DNA of 64,000 bases from Micrasema longulum (taxonomy: Eukaryota > Arthropoda > Insecta > Trichoptera > Brachycentridae): positions 62,001 to 126,000 of the forward strand of contig JAGVSM010000197.1 of the NCBI GenBank assembly GCA_022494885.1, read 5' to 3'. The position numbers and the translations under genes are program-made. Every line of letters begins with the position of its first letter. Positions within the stretch are counted from its first letter, which is position 1. The notes under the pieces were generated by a model. It was not told the DNA's origin. It ran no database searches and was given only the letters and a program-made list of their open reading frames with translations. This document shows, one piece after another, positions 9,660 through 20,559 of this stretch.

Positions 9660-10035
9660 AAAATTAAAATGAAAACAATAATAAAACACAAGTGATAATT
9701 GAAATTGAGTTCAGACACACATATCATGACGCCTAAATCAAGAATTCAGTTTCGCTTGCTACAAAAAATTTTGACGTCCGGATCTAACTTAGTTAATTTC
9801 AATCTTATGTCCCCTCTATACCTCTTTTCGTTATATCCAATCAATTTCGTTTTTTAATGAGTATATCGCTTATGGCGCCAAAACCACATTCCACCAAATA
9901 AGATGAGGGAAAGGGTAATAATAAATTTCTGGCATGCAAAGTAATATAAGATATTTTGTGTTATTTTTTTTGCAAATCCATGCCATTATTCCTACATCCT
10001 GCACAGTTTCTGTGTTTCTAGGTAATTATTAGAAT
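9660..10035. other. No clear feature
   Basis: Possible very decayed LINE on minus near 9800-9930 (IWWNVVLAP, KNEIDWI), too weak to call. Confidence 0.25.
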
Positions 10036-10038
10036 TGT

Positions 10039-10860
10039 AACGAGTTTCATTAGCTCACTCAGGAACATCCTGGACGTTAGCACTCTTAAAAATGTCTACT
10101 TTGCGCTTTTTCAATCGGTGGCTGTTTATGGCATAATTGGCTGGGGAGGTTGCTCGACAGTTGTCATGAACCCCCTAATCAAGACGCAAAAACTTATTCT
10201 TAGAGTTATGTTTCGGTGCCCTCCGACCTACCCATCTGAACCATTATTTCAATTGTTAAAAGTTCTTCATATTTGTCAAATCTATATCAAGAATGTATTG
10301 ACAGTTTTCTGGTCAGGCGACTACGGAAGGAGGTCCCAACAGAATGCCCGTTCGAGGCTTTCGCGTAACCTAAACTACTTAATACCGAGAACGCGTACGA
10401 TGTTTGCTCGGAGAAACTTTTCATATAAAGCTCCAAGAGTGTTCAACGTCTTGGATGAACAAATTAAGTTCTCCAAAACAACGTCTATATTTAAGATGAA
10501 GATCCATAGTTGTTTTGAGGGGTAGAGACCACTGTATGAGATTGCTTCGGGAATAAATGCATAACATCGCTGCTGTTTTCATTATTATCCATATACGTAT
10601 ATCGTATGTGTATGTCATCACTGTCATACGTATTATTACTTATAACTTTTGATTCCATTTTCGACATGTATTATAAATTTTTATTATTTTTATTTTTCTA
10701 TTATTATTTTGTAGATTTTGTATATTGTTGATTTATATATCGAAGAGTCCCGACTTAACACGGAATTTTCTAACAAGTCGGGACATAAAAAAACATATAA
10801 TTGTGGCTATGTTAAATTGTGTATTTTGTGCATTAAATAATAATAAAAAAAATTTAAGTG
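10039..10860 (+). mobile_element. LINE RT C-terminus with terminal hairpin
   Basis: The frame runs from 10039 (SFISSLRNILDVSTLKNVYF) through VYGIIGWGG, IKTQKLILRVMF, LIPRTRTMFARRNFSY and RVFNVLDEQI to the stop at 10525. The 3' UTR contains a perfect 10-bp stem at 10747-10784, identical to the minus-strand hairpin at 4811-4848, followed by a shared TTGTGTATTTTGTGCATTAA box and A-rich tail. Confidence 0.82.
10747..10784 (+). other. LINE 3'-UTR stem-loop
   Basis: GTCCCGACTT pairs with AAGTCGGGAC around an 18-nt loop with AACACGG. An exact copy exists at 4811-4848 (minus). Position just before the tail suggests the site recognised by the element's own RT, as shown for L2-type LINEs; that role is inferred. 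Confidence 0.7.
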
Positions 10861-11580
10861 CAATTTGGGGGACATTTAAATTAAAATATGTGGTTCCAGT
10901 TATGTTCACTTTGTTACCAAAAAATCTGAGAAATAGCTCTACCAAAAGTGACAAGGGTTAAATAATAGACTGGCTATTCGATCAGTAGTTTATATATTAA
11001 AAAAATTGAATATTTGTAAATATAGATTTATACAAAATAGAATTTATAACTAAGTTATGTGTATAATCATATGTATGTATGTGTATATATGTGTATAAAT
11101 GTATGTGTGCATGTACGGGTATATAAATGTATGGATATGGATGAGGATGTGATATAGATATTGATTTAGATATATATATAAATTAAGATATATATATGGA
11201 TATGTTAATAATTAATATTTTTAATAAAATGCTTTGTGCCTATTAAATATGTACACACTTCTGTTTTAAATTTTGGTACTCCGGATCTGTATATATTTAT
11301 TTTTTATCTTAAAATTGCGTTATCATTCACTTATTTTTTGCATTTTTTGACATTTTTCTAAATATTTTTTTGAAAGCATAAATTACATGTACTTTTTTCG
11401 CTCCTTATATTTAAGTTGGAAGTAAATATTATTATACAGCTATGTAGGACTATCATATTATAAATTGTAAAGGATCTTTATCGAAAAGCCATATTCATTG
11501 GCTTAGTCAGTCCTAAAAAAAAAAAATTAAAAATATTTAAAAATAACTAAAATGTATGTAAATAATAAATAAATAAACAA
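10861..11580. other. Low-complexity DNA, probable LINE 3' UTR remains
   Basis: 11050-11215 is a decayed (TATG/TA)n tract like the TG-rich UTR at 6370-6450 and 7806-7850. 11560-11580 looks like an AATAAATAAATAAAC tail. No coding frame seen. Confidence 0.35.
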
Positions 11581-11712
11581 AATAAAAAAATTTCAATTTT
11601 GTACATCTCAGACATTTTTTTGTATGACCGATGAGTATTCTCCTTTATATGTGGAATGCCGACGTGTCCATTTCTGAAGCGTGACACCCCACCTCTGAGG
11701 CGTTATATATAT

Positions 11713-12857
11713 AGTTAGATAATTCATATAGCGCCATTTTTATGAAAATCACATCAAGGGCGCTGTACAATTAATAAATATCCCAGTACGTCTTGCAGCT
11801 ACAGAGCGCATAGACGGTTGGGATTCTAGTTCCTCGTTTTCAATTAAGATCAATCGAAAATTATAACAGATAGGAGCTAGATTACAGGACGTTTTGCAGC
11901 TTCAGAGCGCATAGACAGTTAGAACTTAGCCCTCATTTACACATTTTTTAAATTGACAAATAAATTTAGTGTATTAATGATATTTAAAAAAAATAAATAA
12001 TATGAATAATAAAAAGGAGTAAGATAACAACACGTCTTGCGGCTACTTAGCGTATAGACGATTGGAATTCTAGACCCCATTTAAAAAAAATTAGGTTTTT
12101 TAAAGTTGATATATGAAAGCTAGATAATTTTGACGGTACAGAATATGATTAACTATCGCCTGGTAACAGAGGACTTCATGGATTTCTATAAAACGCCAAT
12201 ATCACATAAGCATGAAACGCGCCAAAAAGCGAGAGGAAATTTCATAGAAATAAGAGCCATAAATGCGTATGGAGAGGGGACCAGGGCGTATATACTCCCT
12301 CGCATAGTAAAGAGACTCCCGGACGAAATAAAGAATAGTGATGTGAATAAAAACAAAATAAAATTGGTTTTAAAAATCTTTTTCTTTAATTCTAAGTTTA
12401 GTGAGTAAAAAAAAAAAAAAAATTATAAAAAAATGGGGAAACCAAATAATTTAAAACAGTGTCAAAAAAAGTGTTTGTTTATTATTTTTTATATATTTCG
12501 TTATCAAAAAAGACTTGATTTACTTGTATTTAATTTTTTTAAACTTTTATTTTATTGATATTTTTAAGATTTTAAAAAAAATATTTTATGTAAACATTAT
12601 TATGTTGTGTGACGAAAATGTTTAAAGAGAGAAATCCCTGCAAAAAAATTGCTTTTGCAGTTTGGCGGGAATTAAAAAAATTGTTTAGAATTTAAAAAAG
12701 AAAAATAAATAAATAAAAAAAAATAAAAAATAAAAAACAATCATCGCGCAGCTACAATGCGCATAGACAAGTGGAATTCAAACAAAGTTAAAATGATATC
12801 AATAAATTTACAAAAATAGAGCACAGTAATAAATTTGTCAAGTGTTCATGCCAAGAA
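11713..12857 (+). repeat. Hairpin-array repeat (HPA) copy A, interrupted by a LINE
   Basis: Contains four related stem-loop units at 11789-11816, 11890-11917, 12033-12060 and 12742-12769 (unit core GTCTTGCAGCTAC..AGCGCATAGAC). The copy at 41530-42095 has the same four units at the same spacing but lacks 12127-12737, which is a LINE insertion. A partial third copy was the target of the hAT element at 50110. Confidence 0.8.
12127..12737 (+). mobile_element. LINE 3' fragment inserted in HPA copy A
   Basis: Open to 12408: a HETRQKARGNF box, then YILPRIVKRLPDEIKN and KLVLKIFFF, the LINE ORF2 C-terminus. The 3' UTR carries stem CTGCAAAA/TTTTGCAG (12638-12645, 12653-12660) enclosed by TCCC/GGGA, then an A-rich tail. 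The same 3' end is found at 47515-48085. The site is empty in HPA copy B (41938-41944). Confidence 0.82.
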
Positions 12858-12861
12858 GTAT

Positions 12862-13375
12862 TTAGGGATACGTTATTATGGTATTTTTTTGTAATATGTA
12901 TGTACACTCCAATAAGAATCTGATTCTACAGAGAGGAGTTAATACTTTTTTGGCTCAAAGGCCGCAATATTATATAGGCCCGAGGGTAAATAATAACCTT
13001 ATCCCAGATTCGTGGAAATGTGGTGGGATTGCCAGGCTGAGGAAGGCGCTAACTGCATTTTCAATCCATATTGGTCGGAGGGAGTCAGAGAAAATGTTGT
13101 CCGATGTAGAAGGGCGTAAGCTGATTTCTTATTTTTACTAGTAATTACTTAGGACTTGGGATGTAGAGCTTTTGGTATTATTTATGTTTTCTCTGGATAT
13201 TTTTGTTTACTTTTAAGACTGAAAAAGCACACATTATGATAAAACTGTAATTATTTTTAAATGTTATTCTAAAATACATCGTTTACTGCCTTAGAACGGG
13301 AAAGTTATCATTTGTTAAGTAGTTTAGATGAACCAATAGCAAAAATAAAAATATATATATGTTTACTTTTACTTC
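12862..13375 (+). mobile_element. LINE RT C-terminus fragment
   Basis: Frame to 13141 includes LILQRGVNTFLAQRPQYYIG, LIPDSWKCGGIARLRKALTA and IGRRESEKML, nearly the same as 36930-37190. The 3' UTR has a weak stem around CTTAGAACGGG..TTGTTAAGTAG (13290-13325). Confidence 0.78.
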
Positions 13376-13384
13376 GTTTGTTCA

Positions 13385-13670
13385 AATTTTTGTATACAAG
13401 GACTGGATTCAACTCCCTGGGGAACTGTTAATATTAACATAATATATTACAACAGTGATGAAGAACATTTTAGAGAATGTAATATAGAAGTCTAGGCATC
13501 TTCAAGGCAAATGACTTGTCGTAGGCTGGTTTAAGTGGCCAATTTACACACTTTGTAACATTTACCGTTCTGCCCATATTTGAATATCTATATTCCTTAA
13601 ATTCTTTCATCTGTTGATGTTTGTGAAGTTAACCTTCTATAAAATGTTCTTCATCGCTGTTTTAACGTGT
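13385..13670 (+). repeat. FB repeat copy 2
   Basis: Outer flank (TTCAACTCCCTGGGGAACTG), then an inverted-repeat pair: ATGAAGAACATTTTAGAGAA near 13458 and its complement near 13633-13652, enclosing the core in forward orientation (starts GTCTAGGCATC). Confidence 0.75.
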
Positions 13671-13689
13671 TTTTTTTTTTTTTTTTTAA

Positions 13690-13865
13690 TAAATATTTGC
13701 TCTTATATGATTTACCCAAATATTTAATTTTGAGGGCCATTTTCAACGAGTTGTAAATAACGCATTATCAGAAAATGGAATCAAGTTGGGGTAGAGTTAG
13801 ATTCGAACCACGTACCTTTGGTCACTGAGTCCGAGACACTAGCCACGGGACCACGACCCGATCAA
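13690..13865 (-). repeat. tRNA-derived SINE, second family
   Basis: On minus: GGTCGTGGTCCCGTGGCTAG, then ACTCAGTGACC and a B box GGTTCGAATCT, followed by a body with ACTCGTTGAAAATGGCC and AAATATTTGGGTAAATC. The body recurs without the tRNA head at 34965-35040. Confidence 0.6.
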
Positions 13866-14049
13866 CAATATATTGCTTCGATTTTTCGTACTTAACCTAC
13901 ATAAATCATAATTATATTTGAAAAAGATAAAAATTATGCCATAAATTATTACACATTAATTTAGAACAATAGTTATTACAAAAAACTTTTTTCCAGTTAT
14001 TATAAAAATTTGTACGAAATGAGCCTGGCGTATGATTGACCTTACTTCT

Positions 14050-14410
14050 TTGTCTTCTTTTCCATATCCGCTCCTAAGTGGAGCATGAGCATCACCAGTT
14101 GCCTCCAGGAGACCCTATCGCCAGCCAGCACTCTCGCTTCTTCTCACGTCAATCCAGCGCCCCTCAATTCCGCGAATAAAGTCTAAAGGTCGTCATTGAC
14201 GGCCTTCCAGGACGGCTTGATCCCACAGGTTTAAAGAAGAGGCAACTCGGGCTTAGGTTCTCCTGAGGCATGCGCAGCACGTGTCCAAGCCAGGTCCACC
14301 CCCGCATCCTCGAGACGCTCGTTATAGGAGGCTGCTGCGTCCGTTCTCGGACTTCAATGTTAGTTATAAAATGGAACCACCTTATACCTAACATTCTTCT
14401 CAAGCACTTA
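14050..14410 (-). mobile_element. LINE 3' fragment, RTE-like type B
   Basis: Minus frame 14403-14164: RRMLGIRWFHFITNIEVRER, RTQQPPITS, WTWLGHVLRMPQE, RPGRPSMTTF; then a decayed end (LEATGDAHAPLRSGYGKE in other frames). Matches the segment at 42415-42632 (LGVRWFDFVRNEIIRERTQQ). Confidence 0.72.
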
Positions 14411-14499
14411 TTCCCTTTTACTCGTTACTCTTTTTTCTCAAGCACTATTGACCTTACTGCACACGATAATCTATACAACCATTTTTTAATATATTTTTT

Positions 14500-14690
14500 T
14501 AAATAGTGACCGGCTGCTTTTTGCATAACTCCGTTCAATTGGTACTGCCTATTTTCCCCTCGGGTTTATGAGATCTACAACGCCCTTATATCAAATGGGG
14601 TCCGAATCATCTCTAGATAATAATGTTTTTTTGCTAATTTATGGTATTTTGTCTGCTGTGGGTGACAAATAAATAAACATACTTGTTTTT
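14500..14690 (+). mobile_element. Possible LINE 3' tail
   Basis: Ends GGGTGACAAATAAATAAAC. The start (CGGCTGCTTTTTGCATAACT) resembles 46855-46875. No coding part. Confidence 0.35.
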
Positions 14691-14844
14691 AATACATTAA
14701 ATAGAACAAATTTGTTTTTAACCACCATTTTTTTTCGGTTTCAAAGCTGAACAAACTTCTTTCTCAAGGTATACTTTATTAATGAATCCTTTCCTATTTA
14801 TTTCATGTTATCAGTATGCTGTCAATGGAAGAAATAGTCTTTTT

Positions 14845-14985
14845 TAAACAATGTTTGAGTATGTCCAAATGCTTGCAAACTGGCTGGATTTCCTCCTTCG
14901 GGAGATATTCATATTTAAATTTATTTCAACAGAGAGGGAAAACATTTTTGAAAAAGGAATATAAAGGTTTAGGCATTTAAAGAGG
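14845..14985 (+). repeat. FB repeat copy 3 (left part)
   Basis: Flank with GGCTGGATTTCCTCC..GGGAG, box AACAGAGAGGGAAAACATTT, then the start of a forward core, truncated. Confidence 0.6.
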
Positions 14986-15289
14986 TTTTTTTAAAAATTT
15001 GTCTTAAATAGTACAAACATAAAAAATAAATGTCCTAATATTAACTTATATCTAATTATTATTAAAACATATACTAATTATTAATATTTCCAAACAATAT
15101 ACGTACACTTAAAAAGAAAACTTCTATAAAGCTAACACAAATAAGATTACTTTTTGAAAACGAACTTATCTGCTAAACAAATGTTTTTTTTACTGACATT
15201 TAAATGAAATAATATTATTTTGTTCTCCTTTTTCTAATAGTATTTCTTTATAATATAACTGTACAGCTCGGTGCATAAACGAGTTCTGT

Positions 15290-15545
15290 GTATTTGTTTA
15301 TGATCTGTCATTGACTGGTTTAAGTGGCCACTTTACACACTGCGTAACATTCACCATTCTGCCCATGTTTGAACATCCACATTTCCTCAACTCTTCCATC
15401 TGTTGACTTTTGTGAAGTAAAATAGCTGAAACCTTTATCACGTGGGTGAGATTCATCCGGCTAAACCAAATCACCTACTAGACAACGCCTGAAAACAATT
15501 TTCCAATTATTATACTTCTTCCTTTACCAGGTAGTAATTCAACAA
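15290..15545 (+). repeat. FB repeat copy 4 (core and tail)
   Basis: Forward core from TTTATGATCTGTCATTGACT through CACACTGCGTAACATTCACC, then tail GAAACCTTTATCACGTGGGT and CAACGCCTGAAAA, as in copy 1. Confidence 0.7.
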
Positions 15546-15760
15546 TGTTTGATTATGTCCAAATGCTTGCAGACTGGCTGGATTTCCTCCCTTGGGAGTT
15601 TTTCATATTTAAATTTATTTCAACAGAGAGGGAAAACATTTTGTGGCCACTTAAACCAGCCAACGACAGGTCATAAGCCCTGTAAATGCCTAGACTTCCA
15701 TATTCCCTTCTCAAAAATGTTTTCCCTCTCTGTTGAGATAAATTTAAATATTAATTTTCC
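15540..15760. repeat. FB repeat copy 5, foldback
   Basis: Flank, then arm 15608-15642 and its inverted partner 15713-15750 (AACAGAGAGGGAAAACAT and complement), enclosing a shortened reverse core GTGGCCACTTAAACCAGCCA. Confidence 0.75.
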
Positions 15761-15905
15761 TGCTGTATTCATTGAGTCAAATCATTTTATTCCTTTTATA
15801 TGTGTAGAATTTGATGTTTCAAATAATGCACGTGAGCTCCTACCCAGTTTGGAGGTTGACAGAAGAGAACGATGTTGAAGTTTATTTATTACATGATGAA
15901 TATTT
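15760..15905 (+). repeat. Dispersed repeat, paired with 56915-57068
   Basis: Shares CTGCTGTATTCATTG, CCTACCCAGTTTGGAGGTTG and TTTATTTATTACATGATGAA in the same order and strand with 56915-57068. Always next to FB-type DNA here; family unknown. Confidence 0.65.
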
Positions 15906-16110
15906 TTACTTTTTTACTTATGACCTGTCATTGGCTGGTTTAAGTGGCCACTTTACACACTGTGTAACATTTACCATTCTGCCTATCTGTTGAACATGGG
16001 CAGAATGGTGAATGTTACACAGTGTGTAAAGTGACCACTTTAACCACCCAATGACAGATCATTAGCCCTGTAAATGCCTAGACCTTTATATTCCCTGGTT
16101 CAGGCATTCA
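15905..16110. repeat. FB repeat copy 6, long palindrome
   Basis: Core forward 15920-15983, 15-nt loop, then the same core reversed 15999-16062; arms of 64 bp with few mismatches. Confidence 0.8.
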
Positions 16111-16339
16111 TTGGTTCTATTCGATCATATGACGCCGAGATCAAGTCGGTAGAACATACCGAGGTAGATACAGATAGTACAGAAGTTTAGTATAACGTCT
16201 CGATATGTACAGGTGAAGACAGCGTTCATAATCGAGGCCCAGGTATTTTTTTATTTTTGTCTTCCTCACATAAAGATATAAGGATATAAGGAGCCTGGAA
16301 TATCGTTTTGGCAACATTAAAAATTATTACGGCGCATCT

Positions 16340-17000
16340 TTGATCAATTTTAATATAGAATCACTACGAAAAGGGCGCCTTACATGTGATTTAATTTTTC
16401 TCAATAAATTCTCAATAATAAAGTTGATTCGCCGTATCTTTTACAACAAAATATTGGTTTCCGTTGTTCTCTTCGCAACACTAGATTAAATTCCCTTTTT
16501 TATGTACCAACTTGTAAAAACAATTATACCTCGAATTCATTCATTAGACGTACCTGTAGAAATTATAACGGACTCAGTATTGATGTAGACATTTTTTACT
16601 GCACGTTGCATTTGTACAGAAAATTTCTTCATGGGGTCGATTATTTGGGATAGTTGCTGAATGTACATCTTGAGTGGTTTATGCTATGTATATGTGCCAC
16701 ATGTAATGTATATGTTTGTGTATATTTTATATGTGCGTTCATGTGTGTGCGTGGATGGCTCGGAGTGTACATTCGGTATTTTTATTTATTTTAATTTATT
16801 ACCTCCATGAAAAACGCAAATGTCAACAATTATTCTTTTCTCAATTGAAATTCTTATTTATTTTTAATTTTTTTGTCACATTTAATGTTTATGTCTTTTG
16901 CATAATTTATGAAAACTTAATTGGTTTTTTAATGTTAAAAAAATGTTGTTTTTAATACTTATTATGTATGACTGTATGTTTTCTGAATAAATTAAAATAA
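16340..17000 (+). mobile_element. LINE 3' end
   Basis: Reading with shifts: FNIESLRKGRLTCDLIFLNK, ILNNKVDSPYLLQQNIGFRC, RNTRLNSLFYVPTCKNNYTS, NSFIRRTCRNYNGLSIDVDIF, the full Jockey-group C-terminus. The GT-rich 3' UTR and TATGTTTTCTGAATAAA end match 2960-3420 (minus) and 42110-42412. Confidence 0.8.
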
Positions 17001-17019
17001 AATTAAATGAAAATTAATT

Positions 17020-17110
17020 ATTAAAAACATTCTTACATCCCTTGTATACGAGAAACCTTTAACAAGAAATTTTGTGGTGTAGATATATTTAACACCCCCT
17101 TTTAATAGGT
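17020..17110 (+). mobile_element. Small LINE remnant
   Basis: CATTCTTACATCCCTTGTAT..GAAACCTTTAACAAGAAATTT..GATATATTTAACACCC matches the coding end of the LINE at 3970-4040. Confidence 0.5.
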
Positions 17111-17860
17111 ACAAAAAAACTTACAACCTTGATTCAGAAAAATAGAATCCATACGTGTAGATTCTGTTATTGCGAATCAAGTTTTTTTTTGTTTTTTTTC
17201 AAATTTCAAACAAGGGTGCCGCTTCACAGAATTGGTCAATTAAAATACATGACGTAAAAAGATATATTGTTGTATTGACATTACCCACATTTATTTGATT
17301 ATTTTTATTCGTGGTAAAATATTTTTTATACAGAAACCTTGCATATTTATACAAATTGGTCTTTCAAGTTGGGGTGTCAAAATGTTTATTTTAAGATAAC
17401 GAGAAACACAGCTTCATACATTCTAAATATTATCACAATCAAACATTGATTGGAGTATACTAATTTCGTTTGTAATTACGGGGATAAATTAATTACGAAG
17501 GTACCTTAATACTTGTTTATGATTGAATTCCAAAACTAAAAATTATTAATATACCTGAACATTGGCTTGCCTGCTGGTTTAGCAATCATTTTTCGTTTAT
17601 TTTATTGGTTAAAAGGCCTCGTCGCGCTCAAATCAAAATGATGCAAAAATCACTACTCTAGTACCCATAATCCATGGAGAAAATACAGGAATATGTGTTA
17701 ATTAAGAAAATTCAGAGCGTGATTTATCCTGAGCTCTCTAAAATTATGGCACTTAACCTATGCTCAACGCGAATTTAGTCATTTTTTAATCGTCAGCCGT
17801 GTTTTGACGTGACCTTGACATTTAATTCGAAACCAAAAGAAAAGAAAGAACTAAGATAGA
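17111..17860. other. Mostly unassigned; Helitron-like piece near 17500-17600
   Basis: 17505-17590 (minus) carries AGCAGGCAAGCCAATGTTCA and the GGTACC..ACTTGTTTATGATTGAATTCC box seen in Helitron-like copies at 28280-28393 and 18099-18222. No gene seen in the rest. Confidence 0.35.
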
Positions 17861-18025
17861 CCAGATCTTGTCGGGGGATGGTATATTTTTTTTTCGTTAG
17901 GGGTTTAATTTTCTTTCGTTGTATTTTGTTTCATTTGAACCTGTATTTAGTATAAGAAAATGTGTTTACCATTGTTGGAATGGACTGTCAAGTCCGTCAA
18001 TAAATAAATTAATAAATAATAATAA
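17860..18025 (+). mobile_element. LINE 3' tail with short hairpin
   Basis: GGACTGTCAAGTCC (stem GGACT/AGTCC) directly precedes GTCAATAAATAAATTAATAAATAA. Confidence 0.5.
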
Positions 18026-18098
18026 AAGAAAACTGGCTGTATCGTGAAAGCGTTCAAAAACTTTCCGGATAAAAAGAAAAATACTTTTCTTTAATATG

Positions 18099-18245
18099 TA
18101 GGTACCTAAGTACTTGTTTATGATTGATTTCCAAAACTTAACATTTTTAATATTCAAATATTGGATTTAATCAAATAGGTAGGTACCCTTATACTTGTTT
18201 GTGGTTGAATTCCAAAACATGAAATAATAATTTTTCAAATTAAGA
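18099..18245 (+). repeat. Tandem pair of 81-bp units (Helitron-like body)
   Basis: 18099 and 18180 both begin TAGGTACC and continue ACTTGTTT.TG.TTGA.TTCC. Related boxes occur at 17505-17550, 54630-54740 and 60380-60475. Confidence 0.55.
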
Positions 18246-18349
18246 ATTCTTTTTGCAAATGTCAAACTCTACGCTACTAACCAGCAGTGGTGCATTCTGT
18301 GTAAGAATCCGATGTCTCGAATGTCAGTTAAATTTAAAAAAAAAATCAA

Positions 18350-18750
18350 ACAATTCATCACGCCGTTTCCCAGTAAAGCTAGGCAGAGAGGATAGAACGC
18401 CACAACACTATCTTTGCATACAGATCTCGCTTCCTCTACATTCATACATCTTCTCATGCACGCGCGCCGATTATTCCGACTTTTGACATGTCCATCTTTA
18501 AGTATTTGTTGGGTTTGGTCATGCCATGTCTTTCTCGATCTTCCTCTATTTCTGCATCCATCAACATTCGCATTGTAGATATTCTTAGCCGTTCTTTCGC
18601 TGTCCATTCGTTCTACATGTCCAAACCAGCGCAGAGCTCCTGTCTTGATTTTGTCGACAATGCTTGTCTCAGCCTTACATAAAGCGGATCTCAACATTTG
18701 TGCATCTATCATACATTGTTTTACCACACATTCGCCTGAGAGATCGATTT
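18350..18750 (-). mobile_element. RTE-like LINE 3' end
   Basis: One minus frame contains CKAETSIVDKIKTGALRWFG, HVERMDSERTAK, RSRKTWHDQTQQILKDGHVK, RACMRRCMNVEEARSVCKD. The 3' terminal CATCACGCCGTTTCCC box is at 18356-18372 but no microsatellite tail remains. Confidence 0.82.
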
Positions 18751-18837
18751 TTTTTTTAAATTACTAAAAATCCATTTACAATATGTTAACATGTAGAAAT
18801 TAAGAAGTTGTTAGGAAATTAATTAATTCAACATCCA

Positions 18838-19110
18838 TTGAAAATTATTTATGTTTGTAAGCGTCAAAATACAACCTTTTTTAACTTACAAAAAAATAAC
18901 ATTCCACATTTTTTTCGGAATATGCATTTCAGTCGAATGCAACCCTGGAAAATCAACGAAAACACAAATATGCTTCTAACTTTTTTTTTACTCAATATAT
19001 TGAAAATATTATTTTTTTTAAACCGTAAGTGAATTAAGAAAATTTTGCAAAAAACCGCACGTAAATCTTTCAAGTCATTTTAAAATTTTTGCGAGACACA
19101 ACATGGCAAT
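18838..19110 (+). repeat. Helitron-like fragment
   Basis: Shares order with 54830-55140: TATGCATT..GAATGC..CCCT block, then TTTTGCAAAAAACCGCACGTAAATC-type sequence and a TATATATATAGAT-like end. Noncoding. Confidence 0.45.
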
Positions 19111-19144
19111 TCTTTTTTATATATATATATAGATAGATAGGCTT

Positions 19145-20525
19145 TTGTGATACAAAGTGCCCACTTCAAAGCGATTATAAACTCCAATAAATTCCAATTC
19201 AAGTAAAAAATGCTAGCTTGAACATAATTGTTACATGACTTTTGTCAATAACTATGACGGTATTTATTTATTTATTTATATACGGCATTTCTACCATTTA
19301 CATATATGTGGTATAAAGAGTACTTAAAAATAAAAATATTTAAAAAAAAAGTATGAAATATTAATATACTCGTACTATACACATTATTAATAACTTGAAA
19401 TACATATATACTTTAAATAAATTATACAATAACAAAATACATTAATTAATCAAATTATAACTATTCCAACCCAATCTTCTGAAGATGCGTTGCTCTTTTT
19501 GATAAAAATATGTTGGTCACTTTATTTTTTAAGTTAGGCAGAGATAAACTAAATATATCAAAATGTGATGCATATTCATTCCCGGTATTCTGTAATCTAA
19601 CAATAGGTGAGTTATATTGAGCTACCGTTCGAGAATTTTGACAATAAAATATTGTAGACGTTCTGCTTAATCTAGGTGGTACATAGAATGAAATCAATTT
19701 CAGTAGATCAGGGGTATCAAACATTGGTTTTATTATTTTATATAAAGTCGTAAGATTGGTCGATGTTCTTCGTTCTTGCAATTTAGTTAATTTAAGAGAG
19801 TCTAAAATTTTGTTATAATTTAATTGATTAGTAGAAAAACCCATCTTAAAATTAATATATCTAAGAAATTTATTCTGAATTCTCTCTAATGCTCTCGTAT
19901 GCTTAACGGTCGTTTTTTAATTTACTGAGCGATAACAAGACCGGCTCCATTAACTTCTCGAGACTGACTAAAAAATATAGTAAAACAGATGGAAAAATAT
20001 AAAAACTAAATTATTTTTTTGCAGTGGTAACATTTAACGGCCATATGCTCTTGTATGTTAAAAGGGCAGCATCAGACCAGTCTAGCCATTGCATCTATCT
20101 GCTCGTTTTCAAAACTGTCAGTTTTGTCAAAACGATTAAAAAGTTTCGCTCGGTGTAACAAAGTTTTTGTCACTTTAAATGTGTAAATATGTGTATCGAA
20201 GGGTACTAGACACGTCGGTACAAACCGATGTACTTCTATCAAAACTTGATGGTGAAGGATCGGTAGTGTATCTTAGAAATCGGTCTAGAAAAATTTATAG
20301 CCATACTGAAGCTTTGTTATTTTAGTGCGTTGATATGTGTACCGTGACGTACGCTTTCCTTTGTTTTATACCGATGTACCTACCCAAAACTTGAAGGCGA
20401 GAGGTTAGTAGTGTATCCTCGTAATCGCCCAAGAAAATTTATCTTTAACGTTACCATGATGGTGAAGGTATGACGTCCTTATCTTCCCATCATAATCAAG
20501 GCCCGGGCTTTTTGTTATATTTCAC
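19145..20525 (+). repeat. Repeat K copy 1, filled by a LINE
   Basis: Segments 19145-19256 and 19905-20525 match, in order, the minus strand of 60245-58330: GTGCCCACTTCAAAGCGATT, TACTGAGCGAT, CTAAATTATTTTTTT, then GTACC..CGATGTAC and GATCGGTAGTGTATCTT. No coding frame. May be a Helitron or another non-autonomous family. Confidence 0.65.
19257..19904 (-). mobile_element. LINE 3' fragment inserted in repeat K
   Basis: Minus frame from about 19895: HTRALERIQNKFLRYINFK, LDSLKLTKLQERRTSTNLTT, LLKLISFYVPPRLSRTSTIF, FDIFSLSLPNLK to the stop at 19461. The 3' UTR ends GTAGAAATGCCGTATATAAATAAATAAATA. The orthologous point in repeat K copy 2 (about 60105) has no insertion. No stop in ~145 codons, so fairly young. 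Confidence 0.82.
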
Positions 20526-20559
20526 CCACAAAACTGTATTCTTCATTCGTTTGGACATA

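Noticed and set aside
11050..11215. TATG/TA microsatellite as satellite DNA
   Set aside because: Short and imperfect, and the same type of tract occurs inside LINE 3' UTRs in this window.
14270..14506. Plus-strand 78-codon frame
   Set aside because: It is the antisense of a recognisable LINE segment (RRMLGIRWFHF, WLGHVLRMPQE).
16716..16955. Membrane protein suggested by a conserved hydrophobic frame in three places
   Set aside because: The conservation is at the DNA level across LINE UTR copies, with different frames disrupted in each.
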